A DNA stretch of 64,000 nt from Herbinix sp. (lineage in GTDB: Bacteria > Bacillota > Clostridia > Lachnospirales > Lachnospiraceae): NCBI GenBank assembly GCA_029256105.1, contig JAQSYO010000004.1:228599-292598 (forward strand), in the 5' to 3' direction. Position 1 is the first letter of the stretch; the number at the start of each line of letters is the position of its first letter. Below are positions 53,431 through 62,061 of the stretch, in pieces. A program made the translations under genes and the position numbers. The notes beneath the pieces were generated by a model, which was not told the origin of the DNA, searched no databases, and was given only the letters and a program-made list of their open reading frames with translations.

Positions 53431-54525
53431 CTAATAACTCCGGCCGATACGTTCTATACCGGCATTTTCCGCTTTAAAAACCTTTTCTTCCACATAGGAT
53501 ACCTTATCAACCTTTTTCCCTTTTTCTAAACGTTCTATTAACTCTGCAATCAGTTGTCCCTGTAATGGATTACATTCAATGTCTACATTAATTAATCCGT
53601 CTTCCATCCTATCAAAGGCCTCTGATACCGCATCAAAGGAAATGACTTTGATCTTACCGTTTACCCCACAGGTTAATCCGGCTTCTTGTATTGCCTCGAT
53701 AGCACCAAACGTCATATCATCATTTTGCGAAACCAAAATATCAATATCATCATATTCCTGTAAATACTTCGCCATTACTTCCTTGCCCTTTGCTTTAGTA
53801 AAATCACCACTATCCTGTGCAAGAATGTTCCAATTCTCATGTTTTCTGGCTATATCCTCAAATCCCTTTGACCGACCAATCTGAGCCGTTGAATTTGGGG
53901 TACCCTCAAGAACAACGATATTTATGACCTCCGTATTTAGTCCATTCTCCTCCTGCGAAGCTGTTTCTTCCGATAAAGATTCATTTTCCTGTGTGACATT
54001 CTCCTCGCTTTTTTGTTCCTCCAGATATTTTTCCAGCCATATTCCTGCCTTCTCACCTTCTGCATATTTATCAGTGCCTACGCATGCGACATAAAGACTT
54101 TCATCGTCTGTATTAATCATACGATCTACAATTATGACCGGAATACCTGCTTCCCTTGCTTCCTTCAGTACCGTATCCCATCCGGTTTCCGTTACCGGAG
54201 CAATTACAATATAGTCTACCTCCTGAAAAATAAAACTTCTAACATCCTTAATCTGATTTTCCTGACTTTGCCTTCCATTCGAAAAAATCAACGAAAATCC
54301 ATTCTTCTTTGTAAGAGCATTTTGTATAGATTTTGTATTCGCCGTACGCCAATCTGATTCAGAACCGAGCTGGGAGAAACCAACAATGATCAAATCAGAA
54401 TTAATATCCACTGTATTTTCAACTTCACTATTTTGAATATTTTTCATCGGCCTCAAACTATAGCTGGCAAGCGCTATCAACCCAATAAAGATAATCCATA
54501 ATATGATTTTAATATTTTTATTCAT
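53431..54525 (-). CDS. Membrane-tethered YtfQ-like binding protein (sensor partner)
   Basis: A 364-residue protein anchored by one N-terminal helix (about 5-24; no lipobox cysteine) and carrying a YtfQ-like sugar-binding domain: VGFSQLGSESDWRTANTKS, IIVDRMINTDDES and ECNPLQGQ. It closely parallels the transporter's own binding protein but contains an acidic low-complexity insertion at about 165-200 (EEQKSEENVTQENESLSEE). It overlaps the kinase gene by 8 bp. The genetic linkage suggests it delivers the ligand signal to the kinase rather than acting in transport. Confidence 0.85.
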   Translation of the reverse strand: MNKNIKIILWIIFIGLIALASYSLRPMKNIQNSEVENTVDINSDLIIVGFSQLGSESDWRTANTKSIQNALTKKNGFSLIFSNGRQSQENQIKDVRSFIFQEVDYIVIAPVTETGWDTVLKEAREAGIPVIIVDRMINTDDESLYVACVGTDKYAEGEKAGIWLEKYLEEQKSEENVTQENESLSEETASQEENGLNTEVINIVVLEGTPNSTAQIGRSKGFEDIARKHENWNILAQDSGDFTKAKGKEVMAKYLQEYDDIDILVSQNDDMTFGAIEAIQEAGLTCGVNGKIKVISFDAVSEAFDRMEDGLINVDIECNPLQGQLIAELIERLEKGKKVDKVSYVEEKVFKAENAGIERIGRSY

Positions 54526-56014
54526 ATCCTACCTCAATTCGTTCAATCTCCACCAGTCTTGCCGGAATTTTGATTATGATATCTGTGCCTACACCCTTTT
54601 GGCTTTGTATATCCAATCCATACACATTACCATAGTTTAATTTGATTCGTTTATTGACATTTGCAAGGCCAAAACCGGTGCTCTGCTTGCTACCCGGCAG
54701 TTCAACTTCTTTTCTTAAAGCATTTAACTCCTCTTCCTCCATTCCAATACCATTGTCAATCACATGGAAGCAGATGACCTCTTCCAGTATTTCACCTGTT
54801 ACTGTTATTTTACCTCTTGCTCTTAACATTTTAATTCCATGATATAAAGAATTTTCAATAAGTGGCTGCATAGTCAGCTTCAAAATTTGATATCCGTACA
54901 ATTCTTCCGGGATATTAATCTCATAATCCAGAATATCTTTATACCGTGACTGTTGTATCTGCAGATAACTTTTAATATGCATTTCCTCTTCCCGAATCGT
55001 AATGAAATCTTTTCCCTTACTCACAATAATTCTGAAAAACTCAGAAAGGGAAACAACGATATCAATCGCTTCTTTATTTTTATCTCCTTCTATTAGCCAA
55101 ATAATTGTATCTAATGTATTATATAAAAAATGAGGATTAATCTGCGCTTGTAAAAGCTTTGATTCCATATACCTTAAATTTTCCTGTTCCAGCCTGATAC
55201 TTTGAACCTGCTGTTCCAGTTTGAACGCCATATCGTTAAAGCTATCAGATAATATTGACAATTCATCATGATTTTCGCAGGTTGTCCTCGTTGTAAAATC
55301 TCCCTTTGCTACCATAGCCGTCTTATCACATAACATCCTGATTGGTTGAGTAATGCTGTCTGTTACAAGGATATTAACCAAAACGGATGCAACAATAATG
55401 GAAGATAATGCAACTATCATTGTCACGATTACATTCGTTACTTGCTCATTAAGGCTCTGCCTTATCGCTTCGAAATTCTGAGTTTCATAATAAATATAAT
55501 ATTGGATTTCTTCCTGAAACAGTTCTGTCAGAATGTAGATATCTGATTCTAGCATTTCAATATTTTCTTCATAATGACCTGTCTGCTTCAAATGATCACG
55601 TATTTCATTAATTCTATCCTTCAGGGTATCAAGATTAAGCAGAATACGTTTAATCCAATCAAGACTTTCTCTGCTCGATGTTATCTCCTGCAAATTAGTA
55701 AAATTGTCTCTTGCGGCCTCTATCAGCTGATACGGATTTTTTAGATCGTTATTTTCATCAATGGATTCGAATGTTTCTGCTTCTACAACAATCTTATACA
55801 TGCTTTCATCCATTTCCTCTTTAAAATTGAGGTTATAATTATTAGCTGAAGTAATCCTTCGTACAATCGTATCATATGCTGTACTATAATTATGCAACGC
55901 TGCAATCTGGTAAACCGAAAGAATAATCATCGGTATAATGATGACAGCGGCTACCAGGAAGAGCTTCAGCCTTAAGGGGTATTTGATTGGTTTTCCATTA
56001 TTATAGTTTATCAT
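54518..56014 (-). CDS. Sensor histidine kinase, YesM/LytS-like
   Basis: A 498-residue membrane kinase. Helices at about 14-38 and 190-220 bracket an extracytoplasmic sensing region of roughly 150 residues. Then come a HAMP segment (SITQPIRMLCDKTAMVAKGD), the His_kinase domain with QAQINPHFLYNTLDTI (phospho-accepting His in NPHF), and the ATPase domain VIDNGIGMEEEE and GFGLANVNKRIKLNYG. GGGGGGAAGA supports the ATG at 56014 over one 12 bp upstream. It works with the response regulator upstream and probably the tethered binding protein downstream. Confidence 0.93.
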   Translation of the reverse strand: MINYNNGKPIKYPLRLKLFLVAAVIIIPMIILSVYQIAALHNYSTAYDTIVRRITSANNYNLNFKEEMDESMYKIVVEAETFESIDENNDLKNPYQLIEAARDNFTNLQEITSSRESLDWIKRILLNLDTLKDRINEIRDHLKQTGHYEENIEMLESDIYILTELFQEEIQYYIYYETQNFEAIRQSLNEQVTNVIVTMIVALSSIIVASVLVNILVTDSITQPIRMLCDKTAMVAKGDFTTRTTCENHDELSILSDSFNDMAFKLEQQVQSIRLEQENLRYMESKLLQAQINPHFLYNTLDTIIWLIEGDKNKEAIDIVVSLSEFFRIIVSKGKDFITIREEEMHIKSYLQIQQSRYKDILDYEINIPEELYGYQILKLTMQPLIENSLYHGIKMLRARGKITVTGEILEEVICFHVIDNGIGMEEEELNALRKEVELPGSKQSTGFGLANVNKRIKLNYGNVYGLDIQSQKGVGTDIIIKIPARLVEIERIEVGYE

Positions 56015-56027
56015 TCTTCCCCCCATT

Positions 56028-56130
56028 CAGCTGCTTCGCAGCTGCTCAAAATCCGGAAGAATAAGGAGTGAGCACCTCTGTGCGAACTTCGTAATTCTTC
56101 CTAAAGCGAATTAATATCTTAATTCGCTTT
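56028..56130 (-). promoter_or_regulatory. Three consecutive stem-loops between regulator and kinase genes
   Basis: CAGCTGC/GCAGCTG (56028-56044), GGAAGAAT/ATTCTTCC (56055-56101, with an inner GCAC/GTGC) and a perfect 12-bp stem (56103-56114 with 56119-56130) fill the 135-bp gap. None has a clear T-run. They may cap or process the regulator mRNA. Confidence 0.6.
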
Positions 56131-56149
56131 GTGAATATTGCTATTTAAT

Positions 56150-57772
56150 TCAAACTTCCCCTTTACCCTGTAGCCTATATTCCGACGGTGTACAATTCTG
56201 TGTCTTTTTAAATATGTAACTGAAATAATGGGAATCCTGATATCCTACTAAAAATCCGATCTCAGTTATCCTTCTGCTCGAACATCTTAAATAATCTTTC
56301 GCCTTCTCCATACGGATATCCGTAAGATATTCGATAAAAGTCATCCCAGTTTCCTGATTGAAAAGGGAACTAAAATAATTGGGGCTGACATTAACCGTAG
56401 ATGCAACTTTATCTAGCGTAAGATCACTCATCCCAAATTTAAGGTGCATATATTCCTTTGCCTGTTCGATAAGACCGGCATATCTTTTCTGACAGTTCTT
56501 ATTACGCAGATCGATTGCTTCCTTCAGTATTGATTTATAAAATTCACAGCAGTCCTCCAAGCTGGAGAGCTGATCCGTGACACTGTTCTTGCTTTTAAGG
56601 CTGTTGTCAATCTTATCCTTTGGGTACTGAAGTGTTTTAAGGAATTTCATGATAGCAGAATATCCGTCCATTATGATATAGTGCCGAAAAAGAGTTGAAC
56701 TCATAGCAATGGAACCGAATCCATCAAAATAGCTGTCTACGAATTCATCAACATCATGTATGGTACCCCTCTTCAAGAAATCTTCCAACAAATTTCTGTC
56801 AAGCTTCTCAAGATTCAACTCACTAACCTTAATCCGGCTTCCTATCTGCGCCTTAATATTACGCACATCATTATAAGATAAGAACTGATCCCCATTTTCA
56901 AAATAACGCAGGGAAAAAGCACTGTTAGCATCGAGATAGGATTTATGTAAGTCACGGATACGATGAACTCCCCGGCCTATTCCGCCAAAATAATGTACCT
57001 TGTCATCACAGATACGAATTAATAAATTACATAGTTCCTGGGTTAATGCATTAATTTGCAGTTCATTTTCGCCCATAAGGATAAAAGCCCAACCATCCAT
57101 GCCACGTTCAAATATTTTTATGCCTGGAAATCTCCTTAGTGCCTCCGTCATTCTAGCTTCACATTGTACTATTTCATTCGAATATTCGTACATGTCCTCC
57201 TGTACTTTGAATTGAAACAGCAAAACGCAAAAAACACTAGCCACCATATTGATTCCAAGTTCCTCTTCCTGTTCAATAATCTGTGAAAGAGACATTTTTC
57301 CACTGACTAAAGCATTAAAAAAATCCTTTCTTTTTTCGCCCTGTTTCTGATAAACCAAAAGCTGATACTGCTCCAGTATCTGTTTTTCCTTCCGATCCTT
57401 TTCAATTGCAGCTGCTGCATTTTTTACTGCAGCCACCAACTTAATCGATGTTACCGGTTTAAGCAGATATTCGCTGATGCCAATATCAATTGCTTGTTGT
57501 GCATATCCAAAATCACTATATCCACTAATAATAATTATTTTAAGCTGTGGCATATCTTTTTTTAATAATTTACTTAACTCAAGACCGTCCATGAACGGCA
57601 TTTTAATATCTGTAATCAGAATATCCGGCTGTTCTCTTATAATCATCGGATATGCCAATTCTCCGTCACTTTCATCTCCGACAATTTTGAAGCCCTCTTC
57701 TTCCCAATGAATATTGTTCTTGATACCTTCTCGTATTACAATTTCATCTTCCACTAAAAAAACCTTATACAT
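56150..57772 (-). CDS. Response regulator with AraC output, YesN-like
   Basis: A 540-residue response regulator. The receiver domain (about 1-120) has VEDEIVIREGIK, the phospho-accepting Asp in DILITDIKMPFMDG and LLKPVTSIKLV. A long middle region (120-420) follows. The C-terminal AraC domain has LTLDKVASTVNVSPNYFSSLFN and EIGFLVGYQDSHYFSYIFKK. It is the first gene of the regulator-kinase-binding protein unit, in the same orientation as the adjacent YtfQ-type transporter, its likely target. Confidence 0.93.
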   Translation of the reverse strand: MYKVFLVEDEIVIREGIKNNIHWEEEGFKIVGDESDGELAYPMIIREQPDILITDIKMPFMDGLELSKLLKKDMPQLKIIIISGYSDFGYAQQAIDIGISEYLLKPVTSIKLVAAVKNAAAAIEKDRKEKQILEQYQLLVYQKQGEKRKDFFNALVSGKMSLSQIIEQEEELGINMVASVFCVLLFQFKVQEDMYEYSNEIVQCEARMTEALRRFPGIKIFERGMDGWAFILMGENELQINALTQELCNLLIRICDDKVHYFGGIGRGVHRIRDLHKSYLDANSAFSLRYFENGDQFLSYNDVRNIKAQIGSRIKVSELNLEKLDRNLLEDFLKRGTIHDVDEFVDSYFDGFGSIAMSSTLFRHYIIMDGYSAIMKFLKTLQYPKDKIDNSLKSKNSVTDQLSSLEDCCEFYKSILKEAIDLRNKNCQKRYAGLIEQAKEYMHLKFGMSDLTLDKVASTVNVSPNYFSSLFNQETGMTFIEYLTDIRMEKAKDYLRCSSRRITEIGFLVGYQDSHYFSYIFKKTQNCTPSEYRLQGKGEV

Positions 57773-57940
57773 AATTCACCCCGATAAATTTCATATAATA
57801 TATTCTTAATAAATTTCATCTCATTATCTGTATTTATAATCAGGTCGGTTGTAGTTAGTTTAACTTAATTTAGCAGGTTAATATTGGTAATAAGTTAATC
57901 ATACCATAATATTTGATTGTTTTGTAAATTCTTTTTCCAG
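57773..57940. other. Upstream region of the response regulator gene
   Basis: AT-rich DNA ending where an aldo/keto reductase fragment begins. No promoter was confidently identified. Confidence 0.35.
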
Positions 57941-58030
57941 GATATTGTCAAAACACTCGATGGCAGTCTAAAACGTCTCGGAGTTGATACCGTGGACCTG
58001 TATCAATTACATTATCCAGTCGCGCAGTAT
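57941..58030 (+). pseudogene. Aldo/keto reductase gene fragment
   Basis: One plus-strand frame reads DIVKTLDGSLKRLGVDTVDL, followed by YQLHYPV. This is the SLKRLgvDxxDLYxxH signature of aldo/keto reductases, which is normally near residue 100 of about 300. Sense is lost on both sides, so this is a residual fragment. Confidence 0.75.
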
Positions 58031-58064
58031 GCTTGCATTTCAATTTCTTATCTGAATCGCAAAC

Positions 58065-58103
58065 AGACCGCTCATCTTCAAATAGTTTGAAAATAAGCGG
58101 TCT
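58065..58103. terminator. Inverted repeat, probable terminator
   Basis: AGACCGCT (58065-58072) pairs with AGCGGTCT (58096-58103), with inner TTCAA/TTTGAA pairing. It lies beyond the stop of the SDR gene ending at 58215. Confidence 0.65.
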
Positions 58104-58214
58104 CTATGACTTTTATTATTTATTATAAACTGTAGCTTCATGTTTTCCGAGACACCATATCAAGAATCACCGTCACATTCACCCCGTCTGAAAGCGCGGG
58201 ATGCCATATATGTT

Positions 58215-59042
58215 TTAATTGAAATAGCTACCACTTTCAAGGTCTTTTAGTAATGAAGGATGCTCTGGTTGCCAGTGCAAAATTTCTCGAGTTTCTTTAC
58301 TTGGCTCTGGCATGTCATAACTCGCAAGAGCACCTAAAAAACCGAATTGTGCTTGTGCATCATCTTTTGCAATGCTTTGAACAGGAAGGTTAAGTTTTTT
58401 GCCTATCATCTCTGCTATGTCTCGGAAAGGGATACCTTCATCGGCAGTTCCGCGTAAATAAGCGCCTGCTGGCGCAGACTCTAGCGCAAGACGGAAAAGC
58501 TTGGCTGCATCTAGGCGATGAATAGCCGGCCAACGGTTTGCGCCATTACCGACAAAAGCTGAGAAGCCTTTTTGACGTGCGATTTGAATTAGTTGTGGTA
58601 CAAAGCCTTTGTCACCGTCTCCATGCACAGAGCGACCCAGTGCGATAATGCTTGCGCGAACACCATTTTTTGCGCTTTCCATTACGATTTCATCAGAGGC
58701 GCTGCCACCTGCATGAGCGGTCGACACAAACGGTTTGTCAGTATCTTTAAGAGCTTTTGTCATCGTTTCCACTGCTTTAACATCTGTTGTTAGTGATGAA
58801 CCAAAATTGGCAAAATCATGAATAAACCCAAGATGGATGACACCGTCTGAGTTTTTTGCGCCACGTTCTAAACTTTCAAGATCTTCTAGTGAACCTTTTA
58901 GCGCCTGTGCTCCTGCCTTTTTAAGCTTCTCAGCGCCTTCATCTGAACGACAAAGGCCCACTACCTCGTGACCATTCTTAATTAATTCAGCTACAACAGC
59001 TGTTCCGATATATCCTGTTGCACCAGTAACAAATACTTTCAT
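58215..59042 (-). CDS. Extended SDR / NAD-dependent epimerase-like protein
   Basis: A 275-residue Rossmann protein. GATGYIGTAVVAELI is the GxxGxxG cofactor site, GVIHLGFIHDF follows the fourth strand, and HRLDAAKLFRLALE matches the atypical SDR group. Members include nucleoside-sugar epimerases and NmrA-like redox sensors. No classical YxxxK is evident, so catalysis is uncertain. AAGGAGG precedes the ATG. Upstream lie several TGTAACTT elements and a broken TetR gene, suggesting it was once controlled by that repressor. Confidence 0.85.
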   Translation of the reverse strand: MKVFVTGATGYIGTAVVAELIKNGHEVVGLCRSDEGAEKLKKAGAQALKGSLEDLESLERGAKNSDGVIHLGFIHDFANFGSSLTTDVKAVETMTKALKDTDKPFVSTAHAGGSASDEIVMESAKNGVRASIIALGRSVHGDGDKGFVPQLIQIARQKGFSAFVGNGANRWPAIHRLDAAKLFRLALESAPAGAYLRGTADEGIPFRDIAEMIGKKLNLPVQSIAKDDAQAQFGFLGALASYDMPEPSKETREILHWQPEHPSLLKDLESGSYFN

Positions 59043-59085
59043 TAGAAATCCTCCTTAAAATAGATAAATCATTTCATTAATATTT

Positions 59086-59173
59086 AAGTTACAATTATTA
59101 CACTATGTAACTTGTAACATTATAATATCATGTTCAATATAAAATTACAATATATTAAAAATGTAACTTGTAA
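59086..59173. promoter_or_regulatory. Clustered TGTAACTTGTAA-type elements before the SDR gene
   Basis: TGTAACTTGTAA occurs at 59106-59117 and again at 59162-59173, with an inverted AAGTTACA at 59086-59093. A related palindrome, TTACA-N5-TGTAA, sits at 59661-59675 upstream of the broken TetR gene. Shared operator use is inferred. Confidence 0.5.
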
Positions 59174-59243
59174 TATTAAAAGATATATAGTTCAAATAAA
59201 TAATGCCCTCATCAATCCTAGGGGGAAAGTCAAGGGCAAAAGC

Positions 59244-59595
59244 TTAATTCGTAATATTTGATTTTTTTAGTCCTTTTATTATAATTACTGGATCATTAAC
59301 GGCGCTGTGACGTTTTGCTTCCGCAAACTCTTCAAGTAGATGAAAAAAGCTTTTTATTTGCTTGACTATTTTCTTTTAAAATATCATATGAAGAAGCCTG
59401 CAACCTTGAAAGCCAGCGTTACGTAATCGCATTCCAAAGGTCAGTTTTCCCATTATAATATCTGTAAAGTTCTGCATGGCTAACATTTAATGATTGTGCT
59501 ACATCAGAGATATTCGCTTTTTCTGGTCCGTAACGGCGAATCATTTCTTCGGTAGTATTGAGTATTATTTCTTTATTTAGCGAGATTTTCTCCAA
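59244..59595 (-). pseudogene. Broken TetR/AcrR family regulator
   Basis: The first 58 codons (59595-59419, TTG start behind AGGAGGTGATAA) encode a TetR helix-turn-helix: EEMIRRYGPEKANISDVA and LNVSHAELYRYYNGKTDLW. A stop follows at ITstop. After frameshifts the sense resumes as RWLSRLQASSYDILKEN and then LLEEFAEAKRHSAVNDPVII, typical of the ligand domain, ending at 59244. Much of the C-terminal domain is deleted. It lies upstream of the SDR gene on the same strand. Confidence 0.82.
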
Positions 59596-59660
59596 ATTAT
59601 CACCTCCTGTACCATACTATATTTGTTTCTATTTATATCAAATTAGTTTTGAGTTTCTAG

Positions 59661-59675
59661 TTACATAATCTGTAA
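59661..59675. promoter_or_regulatory. Palindrome upstream of the broken TetR gene
   Basis: TTACA-TAATC-TGTAA is a perfect 5-bp-arm palindrome in the upstream region of the TetR remnant, matching the elements before the SDR gene. Confidence 0.45.
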
Positions 59676-59745
59676 TTATACACGAGACATCAGAACCACT
59701 GTCTCGACGTGGCTCGAGTGCTCATTATTGATGTCTGCGTTCTTA

Positions 59746-59827
59746 GGAACATATCAACCATTTTTCAGCGTTTTCAAGGTTTACTGAGATATATCAATGG
59801 TTTTTAGGTTTTAGGGAACATATCAAC
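59746..59827. repeat. Three spaced copies of a TTGATATGTTCC-like motif
   Basis: On the minus strand the motif occurs at about 59827-59814, 59798-59786 and 59758-59746. The first and third copies share GTTGATATGTTCC and the middle one is diverged. Spaced short repeats of this type are seen at insertion-sequence ends (IS21-like elements), but no transposase remains. Confidence 0.45.
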
Positions 59828-59918
59828 TACAATATCATGATCTCTATTAAAAATTTATTTCCAATATTCTAACAACTTTTCATCAATAATTGCGATTTCT
59901 TCCTTACCTATTATTTTA

Positions 59919-61112
59919 CTATAATATTTTAATTATTTCTTGTAGATTCTCAATCCAACTATTTAAAAGTTTTGTATCGCTTGCCAATTGTGCTGTATTC
60001 TTTTCATAACCTTGTAGCAGTTTAATTTGATGTTCATAAAAACACCGCCACTTTATAAACATTTTCTTGCTATCCATAAAGTTGCCCCACTCATTATTGT
60101 GAATCTGACCTTGCAGGGCTTCTATTTGTATTTTGAAGCTCTCAGCAGGCAGCCCCATTTGTTTTTTGAAATCGGAAAGTATAAACTGTTTTTGGAACAG
60201 TTTTTTCTTCTGCCAATTTTGATATTGGTCAAAAAAAACATCTGCAATATTCTTAAACAAGAATGCCAAATTATCAATATCAACCTGTGTATGCGTACTA
60301 TCTGATTTTTCCTTGCCACCGCTAATTAAACCACCTTCCACCAACACTTGATAGGACATGATTTCTTTTCCGTTATACTGTTTTGCCTTTACAACAGAAA
60401 CGGCATAGCCCACCCCTGCAATCTCGGCATCGGTAATTAGTTCTTCAAGTGATTTGTAAAAATCTTCTGTTGTAATTCCCAAGGAAGTTGCCACAATTTC
60501 AACTGCTTTGACAGCGGTATCTGTTTTTACAAATCCGGGGGCTATTGAGTATGCAATAATGCCCGTTCCGTCAATTTCTTCACACAAGGTATTACAAAAC
60601 TCCACCTGCGCGGTTTTGAATATTTCATAAGCCGACATATACGGAGTTGGAGCCGCTGATGGTACAAAGACAATAGTCCCGCCTGTGTCCCTCATGGAAG
60701 AAATAAATTTTTTCGTTAAAAGGACAGGTGCTCTCAAGTTCACAGCATAGCTTAAATCCCAATCGGATATTGAAACCGTGTCAATCGCTCCCATCGGAAC
60801 AACGGCGGCATTATTTATTAGAACATCAAGACGTGTGTATTTTTCCATAATATACTTGTATAATTTATCAATCTGATTTTCATCTGTAATGTCGATCTGA
60901 AAAAAATCCACAGTTCCATTAAGGTTTTCCTTATTTATCAGTTTTTGCGCCTGCTTTCCTCTGTCAGCATCTATTTCCGCAATGATTACATGAGCGCCCA
61001 TGTAGGAAAAAGCCCGTGAAGCCTCAATGCCGATTCCACCGCCACCGCCTGTAATCAACACGATTTTATTTTGAAGTGCGTTTTTGTCATAATTATTTTT
61101 CTCCAGAATCAT
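59919..61112 (-). CDS. SDR family oxidoreductase with C-terminal helical extension
   Basis: A 397-residue protein. Residues 1-265 form a classical SDR: VLITGGGGGIGIEASRAF at the cofactor site, LINNAAVVP, and YEIFK as the YxxxK catalytic pair, with SIAPGFVKTDT following. The remaining roughly 130 residues are hydrophilic and probably helical, rich in Gln, Lys and Trp, and not typical of SDRs. It overlaps the TetR-type gene upstream by 4 bp, so the regulator and enzyme are coupled. The substrate is unknown. Confidence 0.88.
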   Translation of the reverse strand: MILEKNNYDKNALQNKIVLITGGGGGIGIEASRAFSYMGAHVIIAEIDADRGKQAQKLINKENLNGTVDFFQIDITDENQIDKLYKYIMEKYTRLDVLINNAAVVPMGAIDTVSISDWDLSYAVNLRAPVLLTKKFISSMRDTGGTIVFVPSAAPTPYMSAYEIFKTAQVEFCNTLCEEIDGTGIIAYSIAPGFVKTDTAVKAVEIVATSLGITTEDFYKSLEELITDAEIAGVGYAVSVVKAKQYNGKEIMSYQVLVEGGLISGGKEKSDSTHTQVDIDNLAFLFKNIADVFFDQYQNWQKKKLFQKQFILSDFKKQMGLPAESFKIQIEALQGQIHNNEWGNFMDSKKMFIKWRCFYEHQIKLLQGYEKNTAQLASDTKLLNSWIENLQEIIKIL

Positions 61113-61726
61113 ATTGTTCCTCCTTGAAATGTGTACAATTTTTCATAGTTATTACTTGCTCTTAGTATATCAACAAACCAGTTAGTTTCCGGGTAAGGTA
61201 TATCCGGATTAAGGGCAATCATTTCCACATATGCCTCTATGGAAAGCCAAAATGTCATTGCTAATGCCATAGGATTTCCTTTGCGAATGATTCCTTGACG
61301 TTGACCTTCTTCAATAGTAATAATTGATTTAGCAATAATATCGTTATGTTCCAGTTTTTCTTTAATATGGATTGGTAAGTTCTGATTGCGTTGTGCCTGT
61401 TTCATCAATACAAAATATTTAGCATAATCATGGTCTGATTTTACTACATCGAAAATATGGCTTGCTGATTTTACAAAGTAATCAATAGGATTGTCATATT
61501 GAGGGAAATATTGTCCTGTGCGTCCTGCTAATGCAATGTTAATCAATTCCTCATGTAAAATCTCTACTGATACAAAATAATGATATAGTAAGCCAAGGCT
61601 CATTCCTGCTTCCTCTGCAATATCATTTATTTTAGTTGCTTCATAACCTTTGCAAACGAAAAGCTTCAGACCAGCTCGCAAAATATCTTGTCGACGTTTT
61701 TCTTTTTGCTCTTCTCTTTTTGTCAT
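61109..61726 (-). CDS. TetR/AcrR family transcriptional regulator
   Basis: A 205-residue repressor-type protein. The N-terminal helix-turn-helix is RQDILRAGLKLFVCKGYEAT followed by INDIAEEAGMSLGLLYHYF, a standard TetR signature. The C-terminal domain (about 75-205) is helical and would bind a small effector. It is co-transcribed with the SDR gene through an ATGA overlap, suggesting self-regulation of the pair. GAGGGGG precedes the ATG. Confidence 0.92.
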   Translation of the reverse strand: MTKREEQKEKRRQDILRAGLKLFVCKGYEATKINDIAEEAGMSLGLLYHYFVSVEILHEELINIALAGRTGQYFPQYDNPIDYFVKSASHIFDVVKSDHDYAKYFVLMKQAQRNQNLPIHIKEKLEHNDIIAKSIITIEEGQRQGIIRKGNPMALAMTFWLSIEAYVEMIALNPDIPYPETNWFVDILRASNNYEKLYTFQGGTI

Positions 61727-61990
61727 TACATGCCCCCTCTTATTGAAATTAATTTCATTGAAATTATTTTTAATATTTTATCAAATTTTCAACTACCAGT
61801 CAATATGGAAGCCGAAAAGTTTACATATCACCGTTTATATATGCTCTATTACTGTCAATGGTATGATGTGTGCACTCCTATCCAAAGCAGAAAGATGAAC
61901 GGTAAAATGGAATAACTTTAACAACAGTTCTCTAGTCTCAACCCGACAATGCTTTTTTATGTTGGGGCTACTTTTGAAAGACAAAATAAT
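61727..61990. other. Intergenic region without recognised feature
   Basis: This 264-bp gap upstream of the TetR gene contains no supported gene. Its promoter is likely here but no clear boxes were assigned. Confidence 0.4.
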
Positions 61991-62036
61991 AAGGTTCCCA
62001 GCTATCGGTTATTGTTACCGAAAGTCTGGAAACCTT
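61991..62036 (-). terminator. Hairpin terminator after the rRNA methyltransferase gene
   Basis: AAGGTTCCCAG (61991-62001) pairs with CTGGAAACCTT (62026-62036) with one mismatch, plus an inner CGGT/ACCG stem. It lies 26 bp beyond the stop at 62062. Confidence 0.7.
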
Positions 62037-62061
62037 TGATTTAAGCCATCACTAGCCTGAT

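Noticed and set aside
59746..59827. Intact insertion sequence
   Set aside because: No transposase frame or paired terminal inverted repeats are present; only short repeated motifs remain.
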